A DNA stretch of 64,000 bases from Gigantopelta aegis (GCF_016097555.1 NC_054703.1:39333761-39397760), one strand, 5' to 3'; shown: positions 51,619-61,257, counted from the first letter of the stretch. The notes: generated by a model not told the origin, from the letters alone. Made by a program: numbers and translations.

Positions 51619-53722
51619 CATCCCAAGTCAGGCCACCGATCTTATAGGAGGTCGGACTCGGGATGGGCGTGTTCGAAACCCTAGTGGTATATGGGCACGT
51701 TAAACTAGTTATCATCATCATCGAGTCCCGATATTCTCGTGGAGGCCCTGTTAGTGAGATATTCAAGAGCAGTCTCTGTAAACGTGGTTGTCACATTCAG
51801 GGCTTGAAATAACAAGCTGAGGAAACCAGAAAGTAGCAGGCCTTTTTCAGAAAGCAGACGTTTTTTTAGAGCTCTAGCACATTTAATAAAACATTACCAC
51901 AGTGTTTCAAAGTAGCAGGCCATTTTTTCACAGAGACAGCGTTTTGGGTTTGTACGATCCAACTGAGTAGTTAATAGTCTTAAACGGTTAATGTAGAGAA
52001 TTTTGTTTAAGTTTCTATAAAAAAATTCTGGATTTTTTTGTTTTAGCTATGGCCCTGCATACCCTCTGGCAGAAACCCTGCCTAATTTCCCACACTGTGT
52101 CCTAAACCCACCACTCACTCGGTGCCATATATTTTTCTTAGCAGGTCATATTTCTTTTGGCCTGCTATTTTATAAAAATACAATGTAACAATACATATAG
52201 GTCATATTTTGAGCCCTGACTTTTGTTATTCAGAGAGCTGGGGGAGAACATGACAGATGAAGAACTGCGAGCGATGATAGAAGAATTTGACAGAGACGGA
52301 GATGGTGAAAGTCAGTTTTTTTTCTTTCTTACACTCATCATACAAGCCGGGGGTGGGATTTAGCTCAAGTTGGTTGAGTGCTCTCTTGAGCTGCTTCCAT
52401 CGCAGGATCGAACCACCTCAGTGGATCCATTCAACTGATTAGGTTTTTTTTTTCCATTTCAACCAGTGCATCACAACTAGCTAAATGACATATTATGTGC
52501 TTTCCTGTATGTGGGAAAATGCTTTTAAAAGATCCCTTGCTGCATTAGGAAGAATGTAGCAGGTTTCCTCTGATGACTACAAGTCAGAATTACCAAATGT
52601 TTGACCTCCAATAGCCGATGATTAATTACTTAATGTCCTGTAGTTGTGTCGTCAAATAAAACAAACTTTAACTTTCATACAAGCTGTGAAAATACTGGAA
52701 TTTTTATTTTATTAATATGTTTTATTTATTTAAATAAAAAATTCCACAATGAAGGGAAACACTATTTACAGTACCCTATTTATTTCAATTATTAAACGGT
52801 GTGGCCAAATGTTTTTATTTATTATTTAGGTTTTTTTTTTGCCAAATGTGAAATGTTTTTAAGGCAGAAAGATAACAATTACTGGTGAAAACTAAGCATT
52901 ATGCAGTTGTTTTGCCAGAATTTGAGGATACGTAATAAAAACAGATCATAAAGTGCCTCATGTACATGTAGTTGTTTATGGGTTTAAAATCAGTTGAAAT
53001 TGGACAATGCATTTCATGTACTTTGTCAAATTTTAAACGGCTGTCCCATTACTTTAAGTAGAATATTTCTAAAAATTGATCCTTTAATTTCCAAGATTTT
53101 AGGGTACATAATTTTACCCTCTGCACTCTCTGGCAAAAACCCTGCCATGGAATTTGCAACTGTTATTTTCCAGGCTTCAGGCTTAATTTTTGTGATGATT
53201 AATTAATAACCACAATTTAAAAAAAAAATCACCGTATTCAAATAATAGTGAATGAACGTTTGCAAGCTTACGCGACAAGTATCAATGCAGTTTACACAAA
53301 CAATACTACAGGCATATTTAAAGCTAAAGAAAATAAATTCAGTTATGTATCATTAAAGCATGCATTTAATTATAAGATTTGACCACAATTATTTTTTGGT
53401 TCATAAAAGTATGAACCGAAAAAACAATGTGCATGCTTTTGTATGTGCCACTACGCGGAGTCATATAGTGTGCACATCGGTGTTTTTTTCGGTTCATACT
53501 TGCATGAACCAAAAAATAATTGCAGTCAATTCTAAAGTTGACTGATACGCTGCAGGTAGGAGTTTTAGCCACATACATATATGTTACTATTGTCGTCTTT
53601 GGCAATTGATTTGGTGGTGTATTATTCATGCTGTAGCTCTTACGTACCGAGTATATTTGTTCTCTATTTTTGTTTCAGTTTGTGAAGAAGAGTTCATTGC
53701 CATCATGACAGGAGACACGTAG
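44873..53722 (+). CDS. CETN3: Centrin-3 (coding exons 2-6)
   Basis: Five exons (44873-45008, 47418-47532, 50117-50231, 52234-52310, 53679-53722) splice in frame to 161 codons. The product is extremely close to vertebrate centrin-3 ([71 protein letters not shown]). Centrin-3 is an EF-hand protein of centrioles and basal bodies. EF1 ([12 protein letters not shown]) and EF4 (DRDGDGEICEEE) have complete calcium-binding loops. EF2 ([12 protein letters not shown]) and EF3 ([12 protein letters not shown]) lack canonical ligands. The missing first exon should encode about five residues plus two bases of a split Arg codon, bringing the total to about 167 aa, as in human. Introns are 1.4-2.6 kb and loaded with SINEs and MITEs. 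Confidence 0.97.
45035..45110 (-). mobile_element. SINE T1 tail fragment
   Basis: TTTAATGACACCACTTGGGC ... CATTGGCTATTGGGTGTCAC, in CETN3 intron 2. Confidence 0.8.
45117..45404. mobile_element. Short inverted-repeat element (MITE)
   Basis: Ends AATTCAAACCGATTATAT and ATATAATCGGTTTGAATT, with inner matching blocks ACAGGCATGTGATTT / AAATCACACATGCCTGT. About 288 bp, in CETN3 intron 2. Confidence 0.75.
45477..46232. mobile_element. 756-bp element with 6-bp target duplication
   Basis: Termini TAGAGGCACTGATTTTC and GAAAATCTGTGCCTCTA, flanked by GGAAAC at 45471-45476 and 46233-46238. No open transposase frame. Located in CETN3 intron 2. Superfamily not determined. Confidence 0.8.
46333..46725 (+). 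mobile_element. SINE H2-T2, full length
   Basis: CAGCCTCAGTGGTGTCGTGG through core GGCCATGGTTTGTGCTATCC to GTGCGTCGTTAAATAAAACA and a CTTT tail. In CETN3 intron 2, same strand. Confidence 0.96.
47007..47335. mobile_element. CAGGGCTTGAA-type MITE
   Basis: Left CAGGGCTTGAACTTCGAAAT, right TTAAGTTCAAGCACTG, non-coding, in CETN3 intron 2 just before exon 3. Confidence 0.55.
47418..47532 (+). CDS. CETN3: CETN3 exon 3
   Basis: Acceptor TGTCTGTCCAG, donor GTAAGT. Encodes [17 protein letters not shown] to NEV plus one base; contains the degenerate EF-hand 2. Confidence 0.96.
47580..48268. mobile_element. CAGGGCTTGAA-type element
   Basis: Left CAGGGCTTGAATTGCAG, right CATTCGAGCCCTG, about 690 bp, non-coding, in CETN3 intron 3. 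A related end CAGGGCTCGAAATGGG lies at 48301. Same terminal class as 51797-52219. Confidence 0.5.
48538..49100 (+). mobile_element. SINE H1-T2 with its 3' part duplicated in tandem
   Basis: A full H1-T2 copy (48538-48857) followed by an exact-offset (241 bp) repeat of everything from GGGCTATTTCTCGTTCCAGT to TTATATTCCTTATTTAT. The two are nearly identical, so the duplication is recent. In CETN3 intron 3. Confidence 0.95.
49101..49810. other. CETN3 intron 3, no element recognised
   Basis: No repeat or alternative exon supported. Confidence 0.45.
49815..50045 (-). mobile_element. SINE H3, tail truncated
   Basis: Reverse: GGTCATCAGAGGAAACCTGC, CACAGTCTTTGACCAGTTGT, B box GGTTCGATCCTGC and head CTCAACTGACTGAGCTAAAT. 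It ends 71 bp before CETN3 exon 4. Confidence 0.92.
50117..50231 (+). CDS. CETN3: CETN3 exon 4
   Basis: Acceptor TTATTCTTCAG, donor GTTCGT (a weak donor: GTT rather than GTA/GTG-A). Encodes [20 protein letters not shown] to RRVA plus two bases of Arg; EF-hand 3. Confidence 0.95.
50362..50416. repeat. AATTGAATATTT-type AT repeat
   Basis: Alternating TTTAATTGAATTGAATA units, self-complementary. Confidence 0.85.
50473..50613 (+). mobile_element. SINE H1, 3' truncated
   Basis: CCGGACGTAGCTCAGTGGTA, B box GAGATCGATCTCC, core to TGTACTATCCTGTCTGTGG, where it stops abruptly at the next element. Confidence 0.92.
50614..51725 (+). mobile_element. Unclassified interspersed element, probably a retroposon 3' part
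   Basis: Distinct from the AT-rich intron around it. It is GC-richer to about 51360, T-rich after, interrupted by a CA microsatellite, and ends GGGATGGGCGTGTTCGAAAC, GGGCACGTTAAACTAG and an ATC repeat, as many non-LTR retroposons do. A 189-codon frame (51078-51647) has no recognisable domain and may be chance. Inserted in or next to the truncated SINE. Confidence 0.4.
51562..51617. repeat. (CA)n microsatellite
   Basis: About 27 CA units. Confidence 0.97.
51797..52219. mobile_element. CAGGGCTTGAAAT-type MITE
   Basis: Left CAGGGCTTGAAATAACAAGC, right CATATTTTGAGCCCTG; internal repeated AAAGTAGCAGGCC phrases. It ends 14 bp before CETN3 exon 5, so the exon's polypyrimidine tract directly abuts it. 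Confidence 0.65.
52234..52310 (+). CDS. CETN3: CETN3 exon 5
   Basis: Acceptor TTTTGTTATTCAG, donor GTCAGT. Encodes [20 protein letters not shown] to GDGE plus one base; start of EF-hand 4. Confidence 0.95.
52349..52668 (+). mobile_element. SINE H3-T1, full length
   Basis: GGGATTTAGCTCAAGTTGGT, B box GGATCGAACC, core with AAAAGATCCCTTGCTGCATT, T1 tail to GTGTCGTCAAATAAAAC. In CETN3 intron 5. Confidence 0.95.
53381..53526. repeat. Long hairpin (inverted repeat), arms about 50 bp
   Basis: CACAATTATTTTTTGGTTCA ... AGTATGAACCGAAAAAACA at left is repeated inverted at right (GTTTTTTTCGGTTCATACTT ... GAACCAAAAAATAATTG). Each arm also contains a smaller palindrome (GGTTCATAAAAGTATGAACC). In CETN3 intron 5. 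Confidence 0.92.
53544..53625 (-). mobile_element. Family C element, end fragment (copy 3)
   Basis: Inverse of the family C start: CTGCAGGTAGGAGTTTTAGC, ACTATTGTCGTCTTTGG, GATTTGGTGGTGTATTATTC. It lies 54 bp before CETN3 exon 6. Confidence 0.75.
53679..53722 (+). CDS. CETN3: CETN3 exon 6 (last coding)
   Basis: Acceptor TTTTTGTTTCAG; encodes [14 protein letters not shown] then TAG. Completes EF-hand 4. Confidence 0.96.
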
Positions 53723-54805
53723 ATAGATGGAACTCCACACCGAGTGATTTCTGTGATAGTTGTCGTTTCCGGAGAAATGATAATGTGGTGCAGCATTGAA
53801 GACATTGTTCAGTGCATGAATGATAGACATAAAACTGTCAAAAAACCAGCGCACACTTTTTGAAAGTATCTTAGCGCTACGATATCATAAAACCATCATA
53901 GATTGTGACGATGTCACTACACCACATGCCATGGTGACGTCATAACTTACTATGGTTATACGATTTTGTGACACTAAGATAGCTTCAGAAATACATGTCT
54001 GGGCCCAGGATGCTAGAAGCAGGATAAAGTTAGCTGTAGCTAAAACTTTAGTCAGTTTTAATTTCGATTAAATAACCAAAATCATTAGGGGCTTTCAGAG
54101 GATGTCAAAGTTACGTCGCTTTGCTCTGTAGGACTCTGTAGGATATAGCTGTGCACCCCCACCAACCCCTGCTGTAGACATAATTGGAGGGCTTGCCCAC
54201 CCCACCAATTGTCTTTTTTTAATATAAATATATTTATCATATAATATCTAGCATATCCAGTGTAATCAAAGTATGTGATGTTTTTCAGATCACATACTTT
54301 TGGAATTTGATAACTTTGCAAATTAGATGTTAATTAATCGAGGTGTCGGGACTAGGTTTATTGACCTTTAAGCAAACTTCTACGATGACACTCCATAATT
54401 GATATGTGCATTCATAGTCGTCAAATAAAAACATTTCAATAGCAACTTTACACTGAAAGCTGTCCATCGTTCAGAAAACTAAAAGTTGTTGAGCACTAGT
54501 TTATTTTTATGTAAGGATATCCAAAATGATGTTATTCAAGATTCACAACATTTCCATTTAAAAAGACACAGCTTCATGTATACTAACGTCATTTGTATGT
54601 CAAGTAATGGCTGACTGGAATTAAAGTTGTGGATACAGCTTACAAAAAACATCTTTTATTAAGCCAGTGGCTCGCATAATTCAATTTTTATTCCGAATAT
54701 ATCATACGATACTGAAAGACACTGGTAATAATCGCTATGTACAAAATACCAAATTTGTTTTATTGTTATTATTTTTTTAATTAAGCAGCTTGGGTGTTTA
54801 TTATT
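53723..54805 (+). other. CETN3 3' UTR and downstream DNA
   Basis: No repeat recognised apart from A/T runs. Confidence 0.4.
54424..54429 (+). terminator. Candidate poly(A) signal of CETN3
   Basis: AATAAA about 700 nt after the stop. Several other A/T-rich candidates follow, so usage is uncertain. Confidence 0.3.
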
Positions 54806-54810
54806 TTTTA

Positions 54811-54908
54811 CTTGGGACGTAGCCCATTTCTCGTTACAGCCAGTTCACCACAACTGGTATATCAAAGGCTGTGGTATGTGCTCTCCTGTCTGGGATGGTG
54901 CGTATAAA
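54811..54908 (+). mobile_element. SINE H1 fragment with internal deletion
   Basis: GGGACGTAGCCCA joined directly to TTTCTCGTTACAGCCAG, then core to GGTGCGTATAAAA. Confidence 0.85.
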
Positions 54909-54909
54909 A

Positions 54910-56055
54910 TACTTCGTCATTCAAAGGTTTCTTTTGTAACTCCAGGGTTATGTCCCTTCAATATGTACAACATGTAGGACCCTGGATAAAATGTATGATT
55001 TAATATCTGTAGCCAAAAAATAGCCAGGTTGCATTTTTATTGGTCAAAATTCAAAGATTATCAGGATTATCTCGAAAAATTTAAGTTATTTCCCCTTGCT
55101 ATGTCAAAAGTGTTTACAGTGCTTCTTCTAGCCCAGTTTGTGAGATGTGTGTGATTTATGTATTTATAACATTCAGGACCCAATTTCACAAAACATAAGT
55201 CTAGTTTTGCACATAAACGTATATCTACGACTAAACCACAATTCTTATCACTATTATAGTTCAACAAATATAGTTTGTAGAACACATATTTCATTTTATT
55301 TTGTCTTTAAAATATTCCAGCTTCCGTAATGATGTAATTTTCTTGTCAAATTGATGCCAAACATGTGCAAATGCACGACCACTGCTAGTAGCAGATGAAA
55401 ACTTTAAAAGTTTAGTGAAATGGGTCCCAAGGTTTTAACCGTCATTTGCCAAATGCACTTTAAAGTTAAAGTTAATTAGAAAACTGTCATTTGTATGTAT
55501 ATAGCTATTTAAAAAAAAATCTATTTATCTAAATGTTTCTTGAATTTGGCTAAAAAAAAAAATATAAAAATGTTTGGCGTCCAGCTTAGCCGTAGTATTG
55601 TATACTAAATAAAATTAATTACGGGCTAGTTGATTTTTTTGTAATTGTTTGCTACTGTCACATTATTTTAGCAAGTTTTGATATGGATGATTTCTAATCA
55701 TTGTTAAAATGTAACCTGTGATAAAAGAAAACATCTTTCGGCCATTTATAAAAACTTGAGGGTGGGATTTGATGATGATCATAGAGCTTGGTGCATGTAC
55801 AGACATTTTCTTTCGGTTTCCACGCTAATGCTGATTCAGTGAACTTGATTTGAGTTTGGAGTTTTCTTCTCCTAGACAGTTGTCTTTCTTGACTCACGTC
55901 CTCTGTCTGTCCGGTCCATATTAGTCTAGTCTCTACCCATTGACCAATCCAGCTTCGGTGACCCTACCAGGAGCTGATGCTCCAGTTGGCATAGCTCTCC
56001 GAGTCATTGAGACATGCAAGCTACCTCACCACATCAAGGAATGGACCATGAGATA
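54910..56055. other. Intergenic, no gene supported
   Basis: A GC-richer patch at 55890-56045 (GACTCACGTCCTCTGTCTGT ... CACCACATCAAGGAATGGAC) may be a retroelement coding relic but shows no domain I can name. Confidence 0.35.
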
Positions 56056-56056
56056 G

Positions 56057-56218
56057 GGTGGGGTGTAATCCAGTGGGAAAATACTCGCTTGATACATGCT
56101 ATCCTGTCTGTGGGATGGTGTATATAAGAGATTCCTTGTTACTAATGGAAAAATATAGCGGGTTTCCTTTCTAAGACTGTCAGAATTACCAAATGTTTGA
56201 CATCCAGTAGCTGATGTT
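56057..56218 (+). mobile_element. SINE H1-T1, internally deleted
   Basis: GGGGTGTAATCCAGTGGGAA, then the core from ATGCTATCCTGTCTGTGGGA and tail to GACATCCAGTAGCTGATG, where it meets the next SINE. Confidence 0.9.
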
Positions 56219-56515
56219 TGTTTTGTTTAACAACATCACTAGAGCACATTGGTTAATTAATCATCGGATATTGGATGTCAAACATTTTGTAATTCAGACA
56301 CGTGGTCATCAGAAGAAACCTGCTACATTTCTCCTCATGCAGGATGGAATGTTTTATATGCACTTTCCCCACAGACAGGACAGCACATACCACAGCCTTT
56401 GACCAGTTGTGGTGCACTGGTTGGAATGAGACAAAAAACAATCAGCTGAAGGGATCCATTGAGGTGGTTCGATCCTGCAACGCGAGCACTCCAACAACTG
56501 AGATGAATCCCATTC
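56217..56515 (-). mobile_element. SINE H3-T1, full length
   Basis: Reverse: GTTTAACAACATCACTAGAG, core CACAGCCTTTGACCAGTTGT, B box GGTTCGATCC and a head end with CAACTGAGATGAAT. It lies tail to tail with the copy at 56057. Confidence 0.94.
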
Positions 56516-56519
56516 CCTG

Positions 56520-57255
56520 GTTTGTAACATTACTTGTCACTTGTCGTTTGGTTCACTCAAAATGCCGCAACACTTTACAATGGTATTTTTTGTGAAACAG
56601 TATTTAAAGAAAAATGCAGAAGTTATTGACTAAAATTAATTTTGTTGAGTATTGTATATAAACCAAAATTAGAACTCTTTTTTTTTTTTTTTCTGGTTTT
56701 GTTTTTGTAACTTGTCCTATCGTCTTTCTGGGAAAAAAAATAATTTGTTACAGTAAGTTCATGCCGTAATCATATATATGTATATATGTTTTTTTAATAT
56801 TACCTGTATTTCATAATATGGCAACGGTCATGACATCTATTAAATCAACTAGGACACCCATATAGTGGGTGTGAATGTTTCTTAAAGTAGGCTATAAGAG
56901 ATGGAAATGTCCATTGTTTGATTTCAAACACAATGTCTACACACAATCAGTATATCTGGCATGTTATTTTCATTTTATTGCAAATCAATGTGATTTACTG
57001 GTGTCGTTAAACAAAACAAACATTAAGTATTTGTTTTATTTCATTAAAATCATGTTTTTTCATAAAATGTGTTTTTGCAGCTCTTGAAAATCTGGATTAA
57101 CTGGCACTAGTATTATAGTTCCCTACCGTCCAACTGTAGGGGACAATAGGTTTCATCTCCATCCGTCCGTCTGTCCCACATATAATTTTCTGGATGTTTG
57201 TTTCACAATGCTTTGATATATTCAGAATGATGGGGTGGGGGGTGGGGTGGGGGGG
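56520..57255. other. AT-rich intergenic
   Basis: Poly-T and poly-A tracts; a short T1 tail end (GGTGTCGTTAAACAAAACAAAC) at 57000-57021. No gene supported. Confidence 0.45.
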
Positions 57256-57257
57256 GT

Positions 57258-57304
57258 AGGAAATGTTTTATTTAACGACTCACTCGTTAAATAAAACATT
57301 TCCT
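57258..57304. repeat. Perfect 21-bp palindrome of two T2 tail ends
   Basis: AGGAAATGTTTTATTTAACG(A), 5-base spacer CTCAC, then its exact inverse. Both arms are the terminal bases of the T2 SINE tail. Confidence 0.95.
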
Positions 57305-57397
57305 TCCTTCCTTCATTTTACAATGGCTAAAAACTTGTGACAGTGTCCCCTTAACTTCCATTGGACTGTTATTATGTGGTTTTTTGTTGTGTCTCTC

Positions 57398-57421
57398 TCC
57401 CCCCCCCCCCCCCCCCCCCCC
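57398..57421. repeat. Poly-C tract
   Basis: C-run low complexity. Confidence 0.9.
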
Positions 57422-57596
57422 AACAGTGTGATACATTGTGTAATATATTTTAATTCAGAATATGTTTGTGTGCTTGGTATTGTCATTAGTATTATGTTTT
57501 ACTACATTTGATCATTATTGGTTACATGGGTTTTTTTTTCTTCTTCTTCTTCTTCAAATAATAAATAAAGATACCATAGATAGTATTATTAAGATG

Positions 57597-58375
57597 TCTT
57601 TGTTTTATGTAGACGTAAATCAGAAAATTGGGCATTGATTGACTTTTCTTCTTTTTGTTTTTTAATTATTATTTTTAATTATTATTATTATTCCACTGAA
57701 TGTGATGTGATATGAATATTTTAAGATTTCACTGATTTATTACTACCGTATTATTGTTATTATTATTTTTTTTATTATTATTTTTTTAATTATTAATTTG
57801 TAAATTATTTTTTTTAGTTATTCCAGTAAACCATAATATGATGTGATATACATATTTTCCGATTCCATCTAAGAATCTTCCGCTTTCGATGCAAAAATCT
57901 TGTATTCATAGAAACGCAAGGGGTGGGACGTGGCCTAGTGGTAAAGCACTCGCTTACTTTGCGGTCAGTTTGGGCACATTGGGCTATTTCTCGTTCCAAG
58001 TTATGTGCTGTCCTGTCTGTGGGATGGTGCATATAAAAGATCCCTTGCTACTAATGGAAAAATGTAGCGGGTTTCCTCTCCAAGACTATGTCGCAATTAC
58101 AGAACATCTGACATCCAGTAGCCGATGATTAATAAATCAATATGCTCTAGTGGTGTCGCTCAACAAAACAAACTTCTTGTTTTATGTAGCCGTAAATGAG
58201 AAAATTTGGGCATTAGTTTTTTTTCCTTTTTGGGGGTTAATTATTAATTTTTAAATATTTTTTTTAGTTATTCCACTAAACCATAATATGATGTGATATA
58301 AATATTTTCGGATTCCATCTCTTAACCTTCCGTTTTCGATGCAAAAATCTTGTATTCCTAGAAACACGATTCCAG
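57597..58375 (+). repeat. Local duplication of an AT-rich unit, with a SINE in between
   Basis: The phrase set GTTTTATGTAG(A/C)CGTAAAT, TTGGGCATT, TTATTCCA(C/G)T(A)AA, ATGATGTGATAT, TTTTCGATGCAAAAATCTTG and TATTC occurs at 57600-57905 and again at 58180-58372. A SINE (57919-58172) lies between them. Confidence 0.8.
57919..58172 (+). mobile_element. SINE H1-T1
   Basis: GGGTGGGACGTGGCCTAGTG head, core ATAAAAGATCCCTTGCTACT, tail to GTGGTGTCGCTCAACAAAAC. Confidence 0.93.
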
Positions 58376-58417
58376 TTAGCAGCTGTTTCTGATGATGTTT
58401 AAAGATGGGTGAGGAGG

Positions 58418-58717
58418 TGGTGGGATGTAGCCCAGTCGTAATGCGCCTAGTCCAGGATCGATTCCCGTCAGTGGGACCTTTGGTCTATTTCTCATTCCAG
58501 CCAGTGCAACACGGCTGGTATATCAAATGTCTTGGTATGTGCTATCCTGTCTGTGGGATGGAGCGTGCATATATACAAGATCCCTTACTACTAAATAAAA
58601 AATGTAGACTAGCAGGTTTCCTCCCAGAGACTGTCAAAATGACCATATGTTTGACACCTAACAGCCGATGATTAATAAATTAATATGCTCTAGTGGTGTC
58701 GTTAAATTAAACAAACT
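58418..58717 (+). mobile_element. SINE H1-T1
   Basis: GGTGGGATGTAGCCCAGTCG, B box GGATCGATTCCC, complete core and T1 tail. Confidence 0.94.
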
Positions 58718-58751
58718 TTAAACTAAAGATAGTTTTCTAACTTGTAATATT

Positions 58752-59480
58752 GAAGGGACGGACATACATGTAGCTCAGTTCAGTGGTAAAGCGCTCGCTT
58801 GGTCGGTCTGGGATCGATCCCCGTCACTGGTAAAGCGCTCGCTTGGTCGGTCTGGGATCGATCCCCATCACTGGTAAAGCGCTCGCTTGGTCGGTCTGGG
58901 ATCGATCCCCATCACTGGTAAAGCGCTCGCTTGGTCGGTCTGGGATCGATCCCCGTCACCGGTAAAGCGCTCGCTTGGTCGGTCTGGGATCGATCCCCAT
59001 CACCGGTAAAGCGCTCGCTTGGTCGTTCTGGGATCGATCCCCATCACTGGTAAAGCGCTCGCTTGGTCGGTCTGGGATCGATCCCCGTCACTGGTAAAGC
59101 GCTCTCTTGGTCGGTCTGGGATCGATCCCCATCAGTGGTAAAGCGCTCGCTTGGTCGGTCTGGGATCGATCCCCCGTCAGTGGTAAAGCGCTCGCTTGGT
59201 CGGTCTGTGATCGATCCCCATCACTGGTAAAGCACTCGCTTGGTCAGTCTGGGATCGACCCCCGTCAGTGGGCCCGTTGGGTTATTTCTCGTTCCAGCCA
59301 GTGCACCACGACAGGTATATCGGAGGCCATGGTATGTCCTGTCTGTGGGATAGTGCATGTAAAAGATCCTTGCTACTAATGGAAAAATGTATCAGGGTTT
59401 CCGCTGTGTGACTGTCAAAATGACCTTGTTTGACATCATAATAAATCATGTGCTCTAGTGGTGTCGTTAAACAAAACAAA
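58752..59480 (+). mobile_element. SINE H1-T1 with an 11-fold amplified pol III promoter head
   Basis: From 58781 the 44-bp phrase TGGTAAAGCGCTCGCTTGGT + CGGTCTGGGATCGATCCCCA + TCAC occurs eleven times before the element resumes at GTGGGCCCGTTGGGTTATTT and runs through core and T1 tail. Every unit carries a B box (GGATCGATCCC) and the 3' part of the A box region. The full A box (TAGCTCAGTTCAGTGG) occurs once, at the start. Confidence 0.96.
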
Positions 59481-59484
59481 CTTT

Positions 59485-59895
59485 ACAAACAGAATATTCC
59501 ATGGGAGCATGCCCCAGAGCCCACCTAGAATTAACGTAAATACTCTGATAAAAGAGTCAAACATTTTAATACAAAGTCCCCCGTAGTAATTTAAGTTTGA
59601 TATCCATATTTGAGATTGTAACTAATTATTTTATTGGATCGTGCAGATTTTCATTGTAACTAATTATTTCATCTGATTTGAACAACAAAGTTGGTATATA
59701 TGTGGTGTTCACATTTTCCGCATACACACTTGAATACAAATTCATTCAAAATGCCTTTAAAATGTGTTGCATAATTTGTAATGATGAATTTTCCTTGTAG
59801 AATGCAGAAAAATGCATTTCAGTACATGTACATATAATTGTTTGATCAGTCAGCGCTATGTCAAAATGTTCATTCACTTTCACCATGCCTGCATA
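59485..59895. other. Intergenic, nothing recognised
   Basis: AT-rich, no gene or repeat supported. Confidence 0.45.
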
Positions 59896-59899
59896 TGTC

Positions 59900-60198
59900 T
59901 GACACCACTAGAGCTCATTATTTAATCGCTGGCTATTGGAGTCAAACATTTGGTAATTTCGACATATAGTCTTAAAGAGGAAACCTGCGGCATTACATGC
60001 TTCCGTTAGTAGCGAGGGATCTTTTACATGTATATGTGCTATCCCACAGACAGGATGGCACATACATGTACCATGGCCTTTGATATACCAATTGTGGTAC
60101 ACTGGATGGAGCGAGAAATAGCCCAATGGACCCACCGGATCGATCCTACGCTACTGCACATCAAGCTAGTGCTTTACCACTAGGCTACGTCCCACCCA
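59900..60198 (-). mobile_element. SINE H1-T1
   Basis: Reverse from GACACCACTAGAGCTCATTA to CTAGGCTACGTCCCACCC, with an ACATGTA insertion repeated in the core (60030 and 60062). Confidence 0.93.
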
Positions 60199-60461
60199 TA
60201 CATATCCCTGATCATGCCTAAATTCCTGCAGACGCCCATGGTGCTATACTGCATGTAGAAAAGTGCATATAAAAGAAACTTGCTGATAATTAAAATGGAG
60301 TAACCTATGTAGCTTGCTGCTTCATAAAAGAATAACCTATGTGGTGGGATAATGACTTATAATAATATGTATAGAAACATTGGTGTATTTCACATTGCAT
60401 ATCCAGTTAGTATGTAATCAGTGAGGTCTGGTAGTGGTCGTATATTTATTTTTGTCAACTG

Positions 60462-60775
60462 GGGGCGAATTTTATCTGAGTCGATTGAGTGCTCACTTGA
60501 GGTGCTTGTGTCGCAGGATCGAACCACCTCGGTGGATGCATTCAACTGACTGGAGGTTTTTTCCCCATTCCAACCAGTGCACCACAGCTGGTCAAAGGCT
60601 GTGGTATGTTCTTTCCTGGCTGTGGGGAAATGCATCTAAAAGATGCCTTGTTGCATTAGGAAAAATGTGGGTTTCCTCTGATGACTTCTTGTCATAATTA
60701 CCAAATGTTTGACATCCAATAGCTGATGATTAATTAGTCAATGTGCTCCAGTGGTGTCGTTTAACAAAAGAAACA
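60462..60775 (+). mobile_element. SINE H3-T1, full length
   Basis: GGGGGCGAATTTTATCTGAG, B box GGATCGAACC, core CTGGTCAAAGGCTGTGGTAT, T1 tail to GGTGTCGTTTAACAAAAG. Confidence 0.94.
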
Positions 60776-60927
60776 TACATTGTTACACGTTAACTCAAAT
60801 CCTAGTTCTGTAGATATGACATGTAATCCACTGCATAAGATGAGTAAATCACTTGATTGTATCTTCATTACTTGTCTGAATGAATGTAAAATAAGATGGT
60901 TTGCATTCTCGGTCCATTATAATGCAA

Positions 60928-61160
60928 CCGGCCTCGGTGGCGCAGTGGTTAAGCCATCGGACTACAGGCTGGTAGGTACAGGTTTCGCAGCCCGGTACCG
61001 GCTCCAACCCAGAGCGAGTTCTTAATGACTTGATGGGTAGGTGCAAAGCCACTACACCCTCTTTCTCACTAACCGACTAACAATTAACCCATTGTCCTGG
61101 ACAGACAGCCCAGATAGCTTAATTGGATATAAGCACGAACATAAATTGAAATGAAATTAT
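60928..61160 (+). mobile_element. SINE H4
   Basis: CCGGCCTCGGTGGCGCAGTG, GGTACAGGTTTCGCAGCCCG, CTAACAATTAACCCATTGTC, CCCAGATAGCTTAATTGGAT. Resembles H2 at its very start but lacks the shared core and both tails. Confidence 0.85.
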
Positions 61161-61257
61161 AGTGCAGCAGAGAATATGGTCTCTACGAGTACTGAAGTAC
61201 TCTGGCAGAGTTTAGCAATACTCGAGTACCCGTGCAAGTAAGAACACTTTCATTTAA

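Noticed and set aside
51078-51647. A 189-codon frame as a possible membrane protein
   Set aside because: Its C-terminal part is T-rich non-coding DNA and a CA microsatellite, with no recognisable domain. It lies in an interspersed element.
58781-59265. CRISPR-like array of 44-bp repeats
   Set aside because: There are no unique spacers, the units are contiguous, and the genome is eukaryotic. It is an amplified SINE head.
5412-60775. tRNA-like A and B boxes at many places (for example 9567, 13669, 48538, 60462)
   Set aside because: All sit at the start of SINEs with the shared core and tail and lack an anticodon arm and a paired acceptor stem, so they are SINE heads and not tRNA genes.
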